In this document: positions 9,191 through 17,044 of the stretch, in pieces
How positions within the stretch are numbered: the stretch's first letter is position 1
Layout: every line of letters starts with the position of its first letter
Assembly: GCA_021732415.1 (NCBI GenBank)
Contig: JAKFVC010000282.1
Location: forward strand, 1-41,991
DNA length: 41,991 bases
Direction of reading: 5' to 3'
Origin: Planctomycetaceae bacterium
GTDB lineage: Bacteria > Planctomycetota > Planctomycetia > Planctomycetales > Planctomycetaceae
The notes under the pieces: generated by a model
Told to the model about the DNA's origin: nothing
Databases searched by the model: none
The model's input: the letters and a program-made list of their open reading frames with translations, nothing else
Translations under genes and position numbers: made by a program

Positions 9191-12100
9191 CTATTTCGGT
9201 GACGCCCCTAACGTTCTGGCAACTCGAAAACCGCTGTAGAAATTGCGGCTCGTCGGCTCAAAAGAATACCGGAATGCCGCATGAACGTTCGGTGGCTGAA
9301 CGCCGTGTGAGCCGCCACGCAACACTCGGTGCTGCTTGTCGTCCACGGCAATGCGGTCGTCAATTTCATCGACGCTTCGCATGGGCGGCATCTTCGAGTC
9401 ATCGGCTTTCACGAACAGATCCTGACACCATTCCCACAGATTCCCGTGCATGTCGAATAAGCCCAGATCATTGGGCTTCAGCGAACCTACGGGATGATTC
9501 TTCCCCGACGAATTGGTTTTGATCCACGCATAGCTTCCCAGGACGTTCTCATTTCGTCCCCACGCAAACGCCGTTTCGGCACCCGCACGACAGGCATATT
9601 CCCATTCCGCTTCAGTCGGCAGTCGATAGCCTTCCTTGCTGAGAAACCCGGAAGCCGTCGTCATTCCGGCCGCATACAGACCCTTCGAATTGGGCACGTA
9701 GCACCATTGCTCACGAGGAATTGATTCCTGCTCGCTCAGCCAGTTGCAGTAGGCCGCGGCATCGTACCAACTGACTTCCAGAATCGGGCAATCGTTCGTC
9801 GGCGCGTAGGCTCGGGTATAGTATTGCGCCTTCCGAAAGCGGAGAAACTGCTCGATGGTCACTTCCTTGGAGGCGATCGCCAGACTGCGGCCGAGGCGCA
9901 TCCGATGACGTTTGTCCCCTTTGCCCATCCAGAACTCATCCGGCTTGGAAATCACGATCATCGTCTGCCGTTGCCGATTGAGATACCACTGCCGACTCCC
10001 TTCCACTTTGCCGGTCGCGAGATGTTTGTCAATTTCCTGTATATCGTCGGTCGCCTGCCACTGCCGCAACAGCCATTCGGCGGCACCGTGCATTCCGGCG
10101 TCGGGCGCATCGCGATAGATCGCGATCAACTGCGACAATCGATTACGTCTCTCGGCCAGTGACAGGTGGTCCACACCGAACTGCCCCAGGCTCAACAGGA
10201 TGGCCCGCTTGGTCGACGGTTCATATTCTGCATCCAGTCCCGCCAGCAACAATTTGGGATCGACTCCGCCCAGGCTCAACTGTTCGATGAGTTCGCTCCG
10301 CAACGTAGGATCGGAACCGTGCTTCAGCAGCGGCCAGACTTTCCCTCCCTGCCCCATCGCCATTAACGCCAATCCAATCCTGACCTGTGTGTTGATCGCA
10401 GAATTCTGCGTTTCCGCGGTCGTCGCCGGCCCGCCAGCTGCGGACAGCCGCTGCTCCAACGCGGTATAGGCATTGGGCAAGTCGCGAGCATAGGTCGAAT
10501 ACACACTGCTGAGCAAACCGATGTCCGAAACGCTCCACTGGTCATCCACCAGGAAATCGGCCAGCGGAGCCAACAGCCATCGTCCGGCCCCCTTCAGGGC
10601 CTCCGTCCATTGAGCAATCACAAACGGTTTCTGAGTCACCAGCGTCGCCGCAACATCGCCATTCACTTGTTGCCAGCGAGAGTCATCGGGCGTGAACAGC
10701 GAAAGCACACACGCAGCACGCAATCGCTGATTCTGATCGCTCTTGGGATTAGCCAACAACGTCCATAAACGCTTCGACAGTTCTGCCTTATGATCGACCA
10801 GCGCAGCCCGGATTACCATCAAGTCCGCGGGCTCGGCCAGCAAGAGCCGTTCGTATAAGTAATCCAACTGCGTCGAGTCGAAAGGCAACAACGCCAGGCT
10901 GCTCTGCAGCATTTTGCGGGAGTTGCCATCCTGACGAGCCTGGGCCGCCGCATCGTGCAGCAAGGGGTTAAGCCAGCGGCGATAGGGCAGCATGTCCTGG
11001 ACGATTCCGGGAATATCGGCCACCGTCGACTCCATCAATCGGTCTCGCAGTCGCCTTCCCTCCCAGCGTCCAAATGCCTCCCGGGTGCCGAACGCCATCG
11101 CCACCAGGATGACCGCTGCCAGCGCACCACGAGTCAAATAGTAGCGGCTCGCCTGGCGCATCATTTTCTGCTGCGCGACGGTCCAATTCCGCTTCTTCGT
11201 CCACCATCTGATCCGGAACCATTGCGGCAATGACGGCAACTGACGGTTTTCCGGCCGCACGTTCCAGACGGTGGCCCGGTCTTGTAGCAGGAGTTCTACC
11301 CGTCCCCGGCGCGTTTCCTTTTGTTTCTGAGTGAGCCACGCCCGCAAGGAGGGGACCAGATAGTCGTGCGTCAGCTGATAGTATTTCTGTGCCGACTGGG
11401 CCGCTGGCGTTGAATCGTCTCCGTCAATTTTCCCATCGGGGTCAGTGGGCGTAATCAGCCTGAGCTCACCGTCGAGGATGCGAATCAGATCCTCAAATTC
11501 GGACGGACGATTGCCATAGCCCGACTCGACCAGCAATTCCGATTGGGACCGCATGTGTCCTTTGATGTCAGTGCCAGAATCGGGCAGCAGAGCCCTCAGG
11601 ACATTCCGCGCCGCGCGCTGGTGATAACGATGTTGCGGGGGAGCCGTGGCCGCGCTGAAAGTATCTTCCAGAAAGGTAATCCCGACGCCTTCAGTCCCGC
11701 CCACCTGTTTCAATGTGGCCGGGGTCCAGGACTTGCCTTTCATCATCTCCGCAAATAATGCCAGTCGCACACAGATCACTTTGCCTTCCTCAGCCAGGCC
11801 CGCGACAGCCTGCTTCACGAACGCTTCGTGCTCCTTATTCTTTTCAGCAAATTTGCCAAACGCCCGCCCGAACGCCCCAAGCACCTTCCGCGCATGATCC
11901 TCATCAAACAGGTCCGCCAGAGCACTGTTTTGCCCTTCCAGAAGATGGATTTCCAGATCCCGCAGGAATCGGCTCACTGCCAGCCAAAAGTCATCACGCA
12001 CCATAATGATGCATTGCACGTGGCCACCGTCACATTGGCGCAATGCCTGGACCAGTTCGGCATGCTGCTCACCCTTGTTCGCATGCAGCCATTGCTCAAA

Positions 12101-13528
12101 CTGGTCAATAATTACGACGACCTTCTTGCTCACGGACAATCCTTGCCCACGCCGCAGAGCAGCCAATGACTCTTTGAGGGTCAAGTGGTGAGCTAATGCG
12201 GAACATCGTTTCCGCAAGCCGTTCAACAACCGCGATTCTGTGTCAGAAGCTGTGGCTTCAACATAGATCGTGATCAAATCGTCAGACAGCCGCGGCAGCA
12301 AGCCGGCCTTCACCAACGAAGACTTTCCGCAGCCTGACGGTCCATAGATCAACCCGACCGCAAAGGTCTGGTCTGAATCTGTCTCTTCCAGCCGAGATTT
12401 CCAAAAACGAATGCTGTCAGGCAGGCCCCCTTGATCTCGTGGTCCAGGGAGTAACTCCAGAAAGAAGTCGGCATCGCGGGTATCAAAGGACCGCAGTCCT
12501 TTGGGTACAATTTTGATCGGCAGGCTCTCGACGATGGATGCAATGGGAGCGATGAATGAACCCGACAAGCCCATGGTCACGGGCGCTGACAAAACCGTTG
12601 CGCTCGTCACGGAATGATGTTGCGGAGAATTCGGATTCGCCAACTGGCTGAGAAAACTCCGCAGGTCGTCTGCCATGTCCTTCGCGGTCGAATAGCGTTC
12701 CGAGGTCCGCTTCGATAGCGCTTTCAGACAGATGCGGTCCAGCTCTTTCGGAATGTTGTCGTCGCATTGCCGCGGAGGACGCGGTTCAAAGTTGGCGATC
12801 TGATCCAGCAGCTCTTCCGAAGTCTTGCCTCGAAATGGTAAGCGTCCGACCAATAGCTGGTAAAACACGAGCCCCAGGCTGAAGATATCCGACCGTCCGT
12901 CGACTCGATGACCTTCGCCACGAGCCTGTTCCGGACTCATGTAGGCCGGTGTGCCGGCAAATCGCGGCCCTTTGCCGACATCCTCTTCTCGCAGAGCCAT
13001 GCCAAAATCCGCGACGAACGGCTTGCCCTGCTGGTCGAGCAGGATGTTACCCGGCTTGATATCGCGATGCACCAACCCTTGCTTATGCGCATGATGCAAC
13101 GCCTCGGCAACAGTCGCGACCAGTTCCACTGCCGTTTGCACAGTAAAACGCGAATGCTTGAGCTTCGTCAGGAGATCGGATCCGTCGATATACTTCGACA
13201 CGATAAAACAGGGGAATTGCTCGGTCCGGCCCACGTCATGCACCGGAACGATGTGCGGGTGATCCAAATTCGCGACAGTACGCGCCTCGGCAACATAGGC
13301 GTCGGCCTGACCCGCCTCGGCGACGAGGCTGTGGTGCGGCACTTTGATCGCGACGAGACGTTCCAGGGTGTCATCATGAGCTAGATAGACGATCCCGAAA
13401 GCTCCCTGTCCTAGAATTTTCTGAAGTCGATAACGACCAATATGGGCGGGCAGGGTGTCCTTCCTGCTAACCGGATCCGGTTGCATGTGTGCGGGTCCGA
13501 ATATTCCTGTTTTTTCTGAGTCTTCCAT
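9191..13528 (-). CDS. Ser/Thr protein kinase fused to a STAND-type NTPase, membrane segment, repeat region and FGE-sulfatase-like domain
   Basis: 1445 aa from ATG 13528. The kinase domain (about 31-290) is complete: G-loop LGQGAFGIVYLA, VAIKVPH, catalytic loop HRDIKPGNILL, DFGMAL, MSPEQA. A nucleoside-triphosphatase follows, with P-loop GPSGCGKSS near 396 and Walker B VVVIIDQFEQWL near 470, as in STAND-type modules of bacterial signalling giants. One membrane span lies near 795-815 (ALAAVILVAMAF), then about 350 helical residues of HEAT-like character, then an FGE-sulfatase/SUMF1-like C-type-lectin fold (about 1186-1440: EVTIEQFLRF, SWYDAAAYCNWL, YRLPTEAEWEYACRAG, GNLWEWCQD, RVLRGGS, FRVAR). 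The last domain generally binds ligands in such fusions rather than making formylglycine. The predicted topology puts kinase and NTPase inside and the lectin-like domain outside. Target unknown. It is the last gene before convergent transcription. Confidence 0.9.
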   Translation of the reverse strand: MEDSEKTGIFGPAHMQPDPVSRKDTLPAHIGRYRLQKILGQGAFGIVYLAHDDTLERLVAIKVPHHSLVAEAGQADAYVAEARTVANLDHPHIVPVHDVGRTEQFPCFIVSKYIDGSDLLTKLKHSRFTVQTAVELVATVAEALHHAHKQGLVHRDIKPGNILLDQQGKPFVADFGMALREEDVGKGPRFAGTPAYMSPEQARGEGHRVDGRSDIFSLGLVFYQLLVGRLPFRGKTSEELLDQIANFEPRPPRQCDDNIPKELDRICLKALSKRTSERYSTAKDMADDLRSFLSQLANPNSPQHHSVTSATVLSAPVTMGLSGSFIAPIASIVESLPIKIVPKGLRSFDTRDADFFLELLPGPRDQGGLPDSIRFWKSRLEETDSDQTFAVGLIYGPSGCGKSSLVKAGLLPRLSDDLITIYVEATASDTESRLLNGLRKRCSALAHHLTLKESLAALRRGQGLSVSKKVVVIIDQFEQWLHANKGEQHAELVQALRQCDGGHVQCIIMVRDDFWLAVSRFLRDLEIHLLEGQNSALADLFDEDHARKVLGAFGRAFGKFAEKNKEHEAFVKQAVAGLAEEGKVICVRLALFAEMMKGKSWTPATLKQVGGTEGVGITFLEDTFSAATAPPQHRYHQRAARNVLRALLPDSGTDIKGHMRSQSELLVESGYGNRPSEFEDLIRILDGELRLITPTDPDGKIDGDDSTPAAQSAQKYYQLTHDYLVPSLRAWLTQKQKETRRGRVELLLQDRATVWNVRPENRQLPSLPQWFRIRWWTKKRNWTVAQQKMMRQASRYYLTRGALAAVILVAMAFGTREAFGRWEGRRLRDRLMESTVADIPGIVQDMLPYRRWLNPLLHDAAAQARQDGNSRKMLQSSLALLPFDSTQLDYLYERLLLAEPADLMVIRAALVDHKAELSKRLWTLLANPKSDQNQRLRAACVLSLFTPDDSRWQQVNGDVAATLVTQKPFVIAQWTEALKGAGRWLLAPLADFLVDDQWSVSDIGLLSSVYSTYARDLPNAYTALEQRLSAAGGPATTAETQNSAINTQVRIGLALMAMGQGGKVWPLLKHGSDPTLRSELIEQLSLGGVDPKLLLAGLDAEYEPSTKRAILLSLGQFGVDHLSLAERRNRLSQLIAIYRDAPDAGMHGAAEWLLRQWQATDDIQEIDKHLATGKVEGSRQWYLNRQRQTMIVISKPDEFWMGKGDKRHRMRLGRSLAIASKEVTIEQFLRFRKAQYYTRAYAPTNDCPILEVSWYDAAAYCNWLSEQESIPREQWCYVPNSKGLYAAGMTTASGFLSKEGYRLPTEAEWEYACRAGAETAFAWGRNENVLGSYAWIKTNSSGKNHPVGSLKPNDLGLFDMHGNLWEWCQDLFVKADDSKMPPMRSVDEIDDRIAVDDKQHRVLRGGSHGVQPPNVHAAFRYSFEPTSRNFYSGFRVARTLGASPK

Positions 13529-14012
13529 GGATCAATCACTCGTTCCCTTTGGGTTGCCTGGTCTTTCAATTCTATCGTAGGCGCGGAGTGCGGACCACGC
13601 TGGCATCTGCCTTAGCGATATTACCGTTCCTGCAAATGAATTCGAACGCGATAAGCCTCCAACCACGTACCTGTCCGGCTACATCACTCATTCGGCCTGG
13701 CCTTACCTGTGATTACAATTCAGCTTTGGAACTTCCCGAACAATTCTCTGTTACTAACGCAATCCTTGCTCTCCCCACAACATTTCGTTGAGACGGGAGA
13801 CTTGATGTGAAAAGACTTTGCTTCAGGAATCGGGTGGCCCCTCGCGAAACGTGACGTCCTCTGAAATGCTTCTGGAATCCTGCGAAACAGCGCTGGATGT
13901 CATTCCGCACCTGAGGTAACTGTGTGACTCGTTACAAGTCGCTCGACGAGGGAGACGGCGGACGAAGGTCGCCTGCCAACAACCGCCGACGATTCAAAAC
14001 GGGAGCACAAAC
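13529..14012. other. Intergenic region upstream of divergent kinase and HARE-HTH genes
   Basis: About 480 bases between two divergent genes. Frames open here are not protein-like. It should hold the promoters of both neighbours, but I see no convincing -35/-10 pair for either. Just ahead of the HARE-HTH gene a GGGAG (13999-14005 region) serves as its ribosome-binding site. Confidence 0.4.
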
Positions 14013-14618
14013 ATGGCGAAGAAGACAACTACCAAGACCAAGCCCGCTACGATTCAACAACCCGTCACGTTCAAGAAGGGCGGGTTCTACCAGGACCTCG
14101 GCGGCGATCTCTGGTTCTGCACCAACGCCAAGCAGAAGAAGGTCGGCGACGACAACGTGGTCACGATGCAGCGGACCGAGGACGGCCAGGCGGTGGGCGA
14201 CGCCACAGAGGAATTGGTGGGATCGTTCAACAAGCAACTCTCCGCGGCCGAGCTCAAGGAGTACCGAGCGGTCTGCCAGCGCGAACGGGATGCTGAAGAG
14301 GGCACGGGGAGCAAGGCCGCACCAACCAAGCGAACGACCAGCAAGCCCAAGAAGGTCACGCCAGCCAACGAGCAACCGAAGAAGATGAGTGCCCTGGACG
14401 CCGCCGCGAAAGTGCTGGGCGAAGCAACCGAACCGATGGCCACGAAGGAAATGATCGACGCCATGTCCGCCAAGGGATATTGGACCAGTCCCGGCGGCCA
14501 GACGCCGCACGCGACGCTGTATGCCGCGATACTACGCGAGATCAACACCAAGGGGGCCGACACTCGGTTCGCCAAGACTGATCGCGGTCGGTTTGGATTG
14601 AATGCGGCCGCGAAATAG
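14013..14618 (+). CDS. HARE-HTH domain protein
   Basis: 201 aa. It starts at ATG 14013 with GGGAG 7 bases upstream. The N-terminus (1-20) is Lys/Thr-rich, followed by a short folded region (TFKKGGFYQDLGGDLWFC) and a charged, Lys-rich linker (about 95-130). Residues about 132-200 match the HARE-HTH winged-helix module found at the N-end of the RNA polymerase delta subunit and in ASXL/restriction-type proteins: SALDAAAKVLGEATEPMATKEMI, then GYWTSPGGQTPHATLYAAI and FAKTDRGRFGL. The family is thought to bind DNA or link DNA modification to transcription. The gene stands alone beside remnants of mobile elements. Role inferred as a nucleoid or regulatory protein; no partner is visible. Confidence 0.75.
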   Translation: MAKKTTTKTKPATIQQPVTFKKGGFYQDLGGDLWFCTNAKQKKVGDDNVVTMQRTEDGQAVGDATEELVGSFNKQLSAAELKEYRAVCQRERDAEEGTGSKAAPTKRTTSKPKKVTPANEQPKKMSALDAAAKVLGEATEPMATKEMIDAMSAKGYWTSPGGQTPHATLYAAILREINTKGADTRFAKTDRGRFGLNAAAK

Positions 14619-15392
14619 TCAACTCTAAAACTGAGACCGTCCGAGCTTCAACTCGGCACCAAACGCCCGCGATTGATTCGTGTGGCGTTTCGGTCGTTCA
14701 TGGGGCCAGCGGCACTCACGCCCGCCACAGCATTGCGCCTGTCTATGGAGTTGTGAGGTGGGAAGCCTGCAATTAAGTACTGCTCGTATGGACCGCGGAG
14801 GCGATTCTCTCAACGGTGTCTTTGTTATATGTGGACACGTTTCCACTCGACAACTTCGACATCAACGGCACCCTGGAAGAATATCGCAAGGCTTACCTAG
14901 CGGGGGCCAAAGGGGTCTGCGAAGTGTTTCGTAGGGCCTGGGCGTGGAAAGGGATCGACAACCTGCACGAGACGGCATTCGGGAAACCGTAGTCGTCCGT
15001 GATATACGCTCAACCCGTTGCAGGGTGGATACTGATCTCATCAATAGGAACCTCATTTCCGTGATTGAGGTCCAAATATCGGCGGTCTACAACGTGCATC
15101 CTCCTCGGCAAGACGTTGGGCTGCCCCGCGTCGACGCCACAATTCGCGTTTGGTGCGTTTGCCCGACCCGGATCGAATACGTCCTCTCCGTCGAACGCAT
15201 GCGTTGGGGTTAAACGTGGGCGATTCGGAGTAGCTCGACTGCCTCGGGTCGATGCGACCGACGCGTGCAATTCATATCTTGATGTGGGCCGTCTGCTCGT
15301 TCAAATTACTGCTACCCAGGATGCAAGGACCAATTTAGGTGGTTATTTCAGAATGTCGGCAACGCGCAACCAAGGCCGCGGGAGGGAATGAC
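14619..15392. other. 774-bp region of uncertain content before the MDR oxidoreductase gene
   Basis: Apart from the short frame at 14816-14992, nothing here reads as protein on either strand. The base composition is mixed and several frames are broken quickly. Given the recombinase remnant beyond the next gene, this is most simply decayed accessory DNA. Confidence 0.4.
14816..14992 (+). CDS. Possible small gene or C-terminal remnant, unknown family
   Basis: An open frame bounded upstream by TAA at 14774 and ending at TAG 14990-14992. From GTG 14816 it gives 58 aa; GTG 14831 would give 53 aa. The composition looks like a real folded protein: TFPLDNFDINGTLEEYRKAY, then AGAKGVCEVFRRAWAWKG. No ATG is available, and the only GGAGG (14797-14801) is 14 bases from the first GTG, too far for a good site. 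It may therefore be the tail of a gene whose 5' part has been lost. Family not recognised. Confidence 0.3.
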   Translation: MSLLYVDTFPLDNFDINGTLEEYRKAYLAGAKGVCEVFRRAWAWKGIDNLHETAFGKP

Positions 15393-16364
15393 ATGCGAGC
15401 GATTCTCAGGACGGGGTTTGGCGGACCGGAGAAGTTGGTCATCCGCGAGATCCCTGAGCCGCAAACTGAAATCGGCCATGTGGTGATTGAGGTCAAGGCG
15501 TTCGGCCTCAACCATGCCGAATTGCATATGCGGAAGGGTGAGTGGGCCGAGATCGCAGACGTCAGCAGCATTGAGTGCGTCGGTATTGTCAAATCCTGCC
15601 CCGGGGGTGAGTTTGTCGCGGGGGCCAAGGTGGCCGCCTTGATGGGTGGGTTGGGGCGGACGATTAACGGCAGCTACGCCGAGTTCACTCGCGCCCCCGT
15701 GACGAACGTGGCAGCAATCGATTCGGGGCTTTCGTGGTCGGACTTGGCCGCGATTCCGGAGACCTATGCCACGGCTTGGACATGCCTGTTCCGCAACTTG
15801 GAGGTAGCGCCGGGCCAGACACTAGTCATCCGGGGGGCAACCTCGTCGTTTGGGCAGGCGGCCGTCAACATGGCGGTTAACTCCGGGGCCAAGGTAATCG
15901 CCACCAGCCGCAGCCAGGACCGGTTTTCGATGCTCACGGCGCTCGGAGCGATCCGAGCCGAGGTCGAGGGGCCTGACCTTTCCAAACGGATCGCCGAGGC
16001 CGGAAGAATTGACGCCGTGCTCGACCTGGTCGGCAACAGCACCATCCTCGATTCCCTCGCCATGCTACGCCGAGGCGGCCGCGCCTGCCTGGCCGGGTGG
16101 CTGGGTGGCCTTGAGCCAATCCCCAACTTCAATCCGCTGCTACAGATGGCGAGCGGTGTCTACCTGACATTCTTCGGCAGCTTCGTATTTGGGAAGCCGG
16201 ACTTCCCCTTGTCGGACGTGCCCCTCCAGACGATCGCGGCCGACGTGGAGGCGGGCCGTTATCGGGCGAAGCCGTCACGCGTATTCCGTTTCGAGGACAT
16301 CCAGGATGCTCACCGTGTCATGGAATCAAATGAAGCCAACGGGAAAATGGTTGTGGTTCTATGA
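15393..16364 (+). CDS. Zinc-independent medium-chain dehydrogenase/reductase, quinone-oxidoreductase-like
   Basis: 323 aa from ATG 15393, with a strong GGAGGGA (15381-15387) just upstream; in-frame codons before it lack support. It has the MDR layout: an N-terminal GroES-like domain (MRAILRTGFGGPEKLVIREI, VKAFGLNHAELHMRKG, ECVGIV), then a Rossmann domain (LVIRGATSSFGQAAVNMA, AKVIATSRSQDR) and the NAD(P)H-site end FEDIQDAHRVMESNEANGKMVVVL. The structural and catalytic zinc cysteines of alcohol dehydrogenases are absent, which fits the NADPH:quinone-reductase branch. The substrate cannot be named. It is isolated in an accessory patch, directly followed by a serine-recombinase fragment whose reading frame starts almost at its stop codon, so it may have arrived with a mobile element. 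Confidence 0.8.
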   Translation: MRAILRTGFGGPEKLVIREIPEPQTEIGHVVIEVKAFGLNHAELHMRKGEWAEIADVSSIECVGIVKSCPGGEFVAGAKVAALMGGLGRTINGSYAEFTRAPVTNVAAIDSGLSWSDLAAIPETYATAWTCLFRNLEVAPGQTLVIRGATSSFGQAAVNMAVNSGAKVIATSRSQDRFSMLTALGAIRAEVEGPDLSKRIAEAGRIDAVLDLVGNSTILDSLAMLRRGGRACLAGWLGGLEPIPNFNPLLQMASGVYLTFFGSFVFGKPDFPLSDVPLQTIAADVEAGRYRAKPSRVFRFEDIQDAHRVMESNEANGKMVVVL

Positions 16365-16386
16365 ACCGCCGGTCAGACCGCCTCTA

Positions 16387-16782
16387 GTCGAATCGAGTGA
16401 GAGTGCCTTTCCGCCACTGGAACTGCGGCGGCTCGCTGATCGTCAGCGGCCGATCGAGCGGACAAACGAACAGGCGCGAAAGTTCCTGCAGACCTGGCAG
16501 GGAGTCGCAGAGATTCTCGATCAGGCCTCTGCGGATGAGCAAAGACAGATCATCCAGCATTTCATTGAGGTCGTTGAATTGACTGGCACGACCAAAAAGA
16601 AAGACGCCGGAACTTATTCCCTGAAGCTGTTCCCGGAAGCGAATCCGACAGCGGCGGAACAAGCCTCAAAAAATGACCATGGGCCGTCCGAAATCAATCT
16701 TTCGGAGCGGCCCGTGTTAACCGAAAATGACTCGGTTCTTCAATTGGTCGGAAAAGTTCCCCGTACACAACTCTCCCAGTGA
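16387..16782 (+). pseudogene. Serine recombinase, C-terminal fragment
   Basis: About 131 codons with no resolvase catalytic domain or recombinase zinc ribbon upstream; that space is filled by the MDR gene in another frame. The remaining segment LRRLADRQRPIERTNEQAR, then LDQASADEQRQIIQHFIEVV and AGTYSLKLFPE, matches the tail that follows the coiled coil in large serine recombinases of planctomycete genomes. The fragment ends at TGA near 16780-16782. The 5' part was probably lost in a rearrangement that placed the MDR gene here. Recognition is from family memory. Confidence 0.6.
16681..16713. repeat. Hairpin inside the recombinase tail
   Basis: GGGCCGTCCGAAA (16681-16693), loop TCAATC, and TTTCGGA-G-CGGCCC (16700-16713): 13 pairs with one bulged G. 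It falls within the coding frame (GPSEINLSERPVL). It could act as a terminator-like structure or be a mobile-element end; no T-run follows. Confidence 0.5.
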
Positions 16783-17044
16783 GGAGTCGCGTGTGACCGG
16801 ATTCGGTAAGTCGCTTTGAATCCAGTAGTTGCAAGTGTTCGCGATGTTCTCGCCTGTGACGACAAGATCGACGCTGGTCGAACCGTCGAGCAAAGGGTTA
16901 ACAGCTCGTCAATGGAGCGGCAGTTTGCGGACCATGTATATATGCGGCGACTTTCAGATGAGAACCGACTGCTAGCAATGTACCGATGAAAAATGTCCGT
17001 CTCATGGCACATGTCTCTTACTTCTCCAAAGAGGAAGTCGTCAA

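Noticed and set aside
9191-10000. FGE-sulfatase domain considered as a true formylglycine-generating enzyme or a sulfatase partner
   Set aside because: It is fused to a kinase/NTPase and no sulfatase gene is nearby; in such fusions the fold is generally a ligand-binding module.
13924-14388. Plus-strand Arg/Pro/Ser-rich frame overlapping the HARE-HTH gene
   Set aside because: Shifted-frame shadow of the Lys-rich HARE-HTH coding sequence; its composition (RRSRR, PSRRR) is not protein-like and the true frame has the ribosome-binding site.
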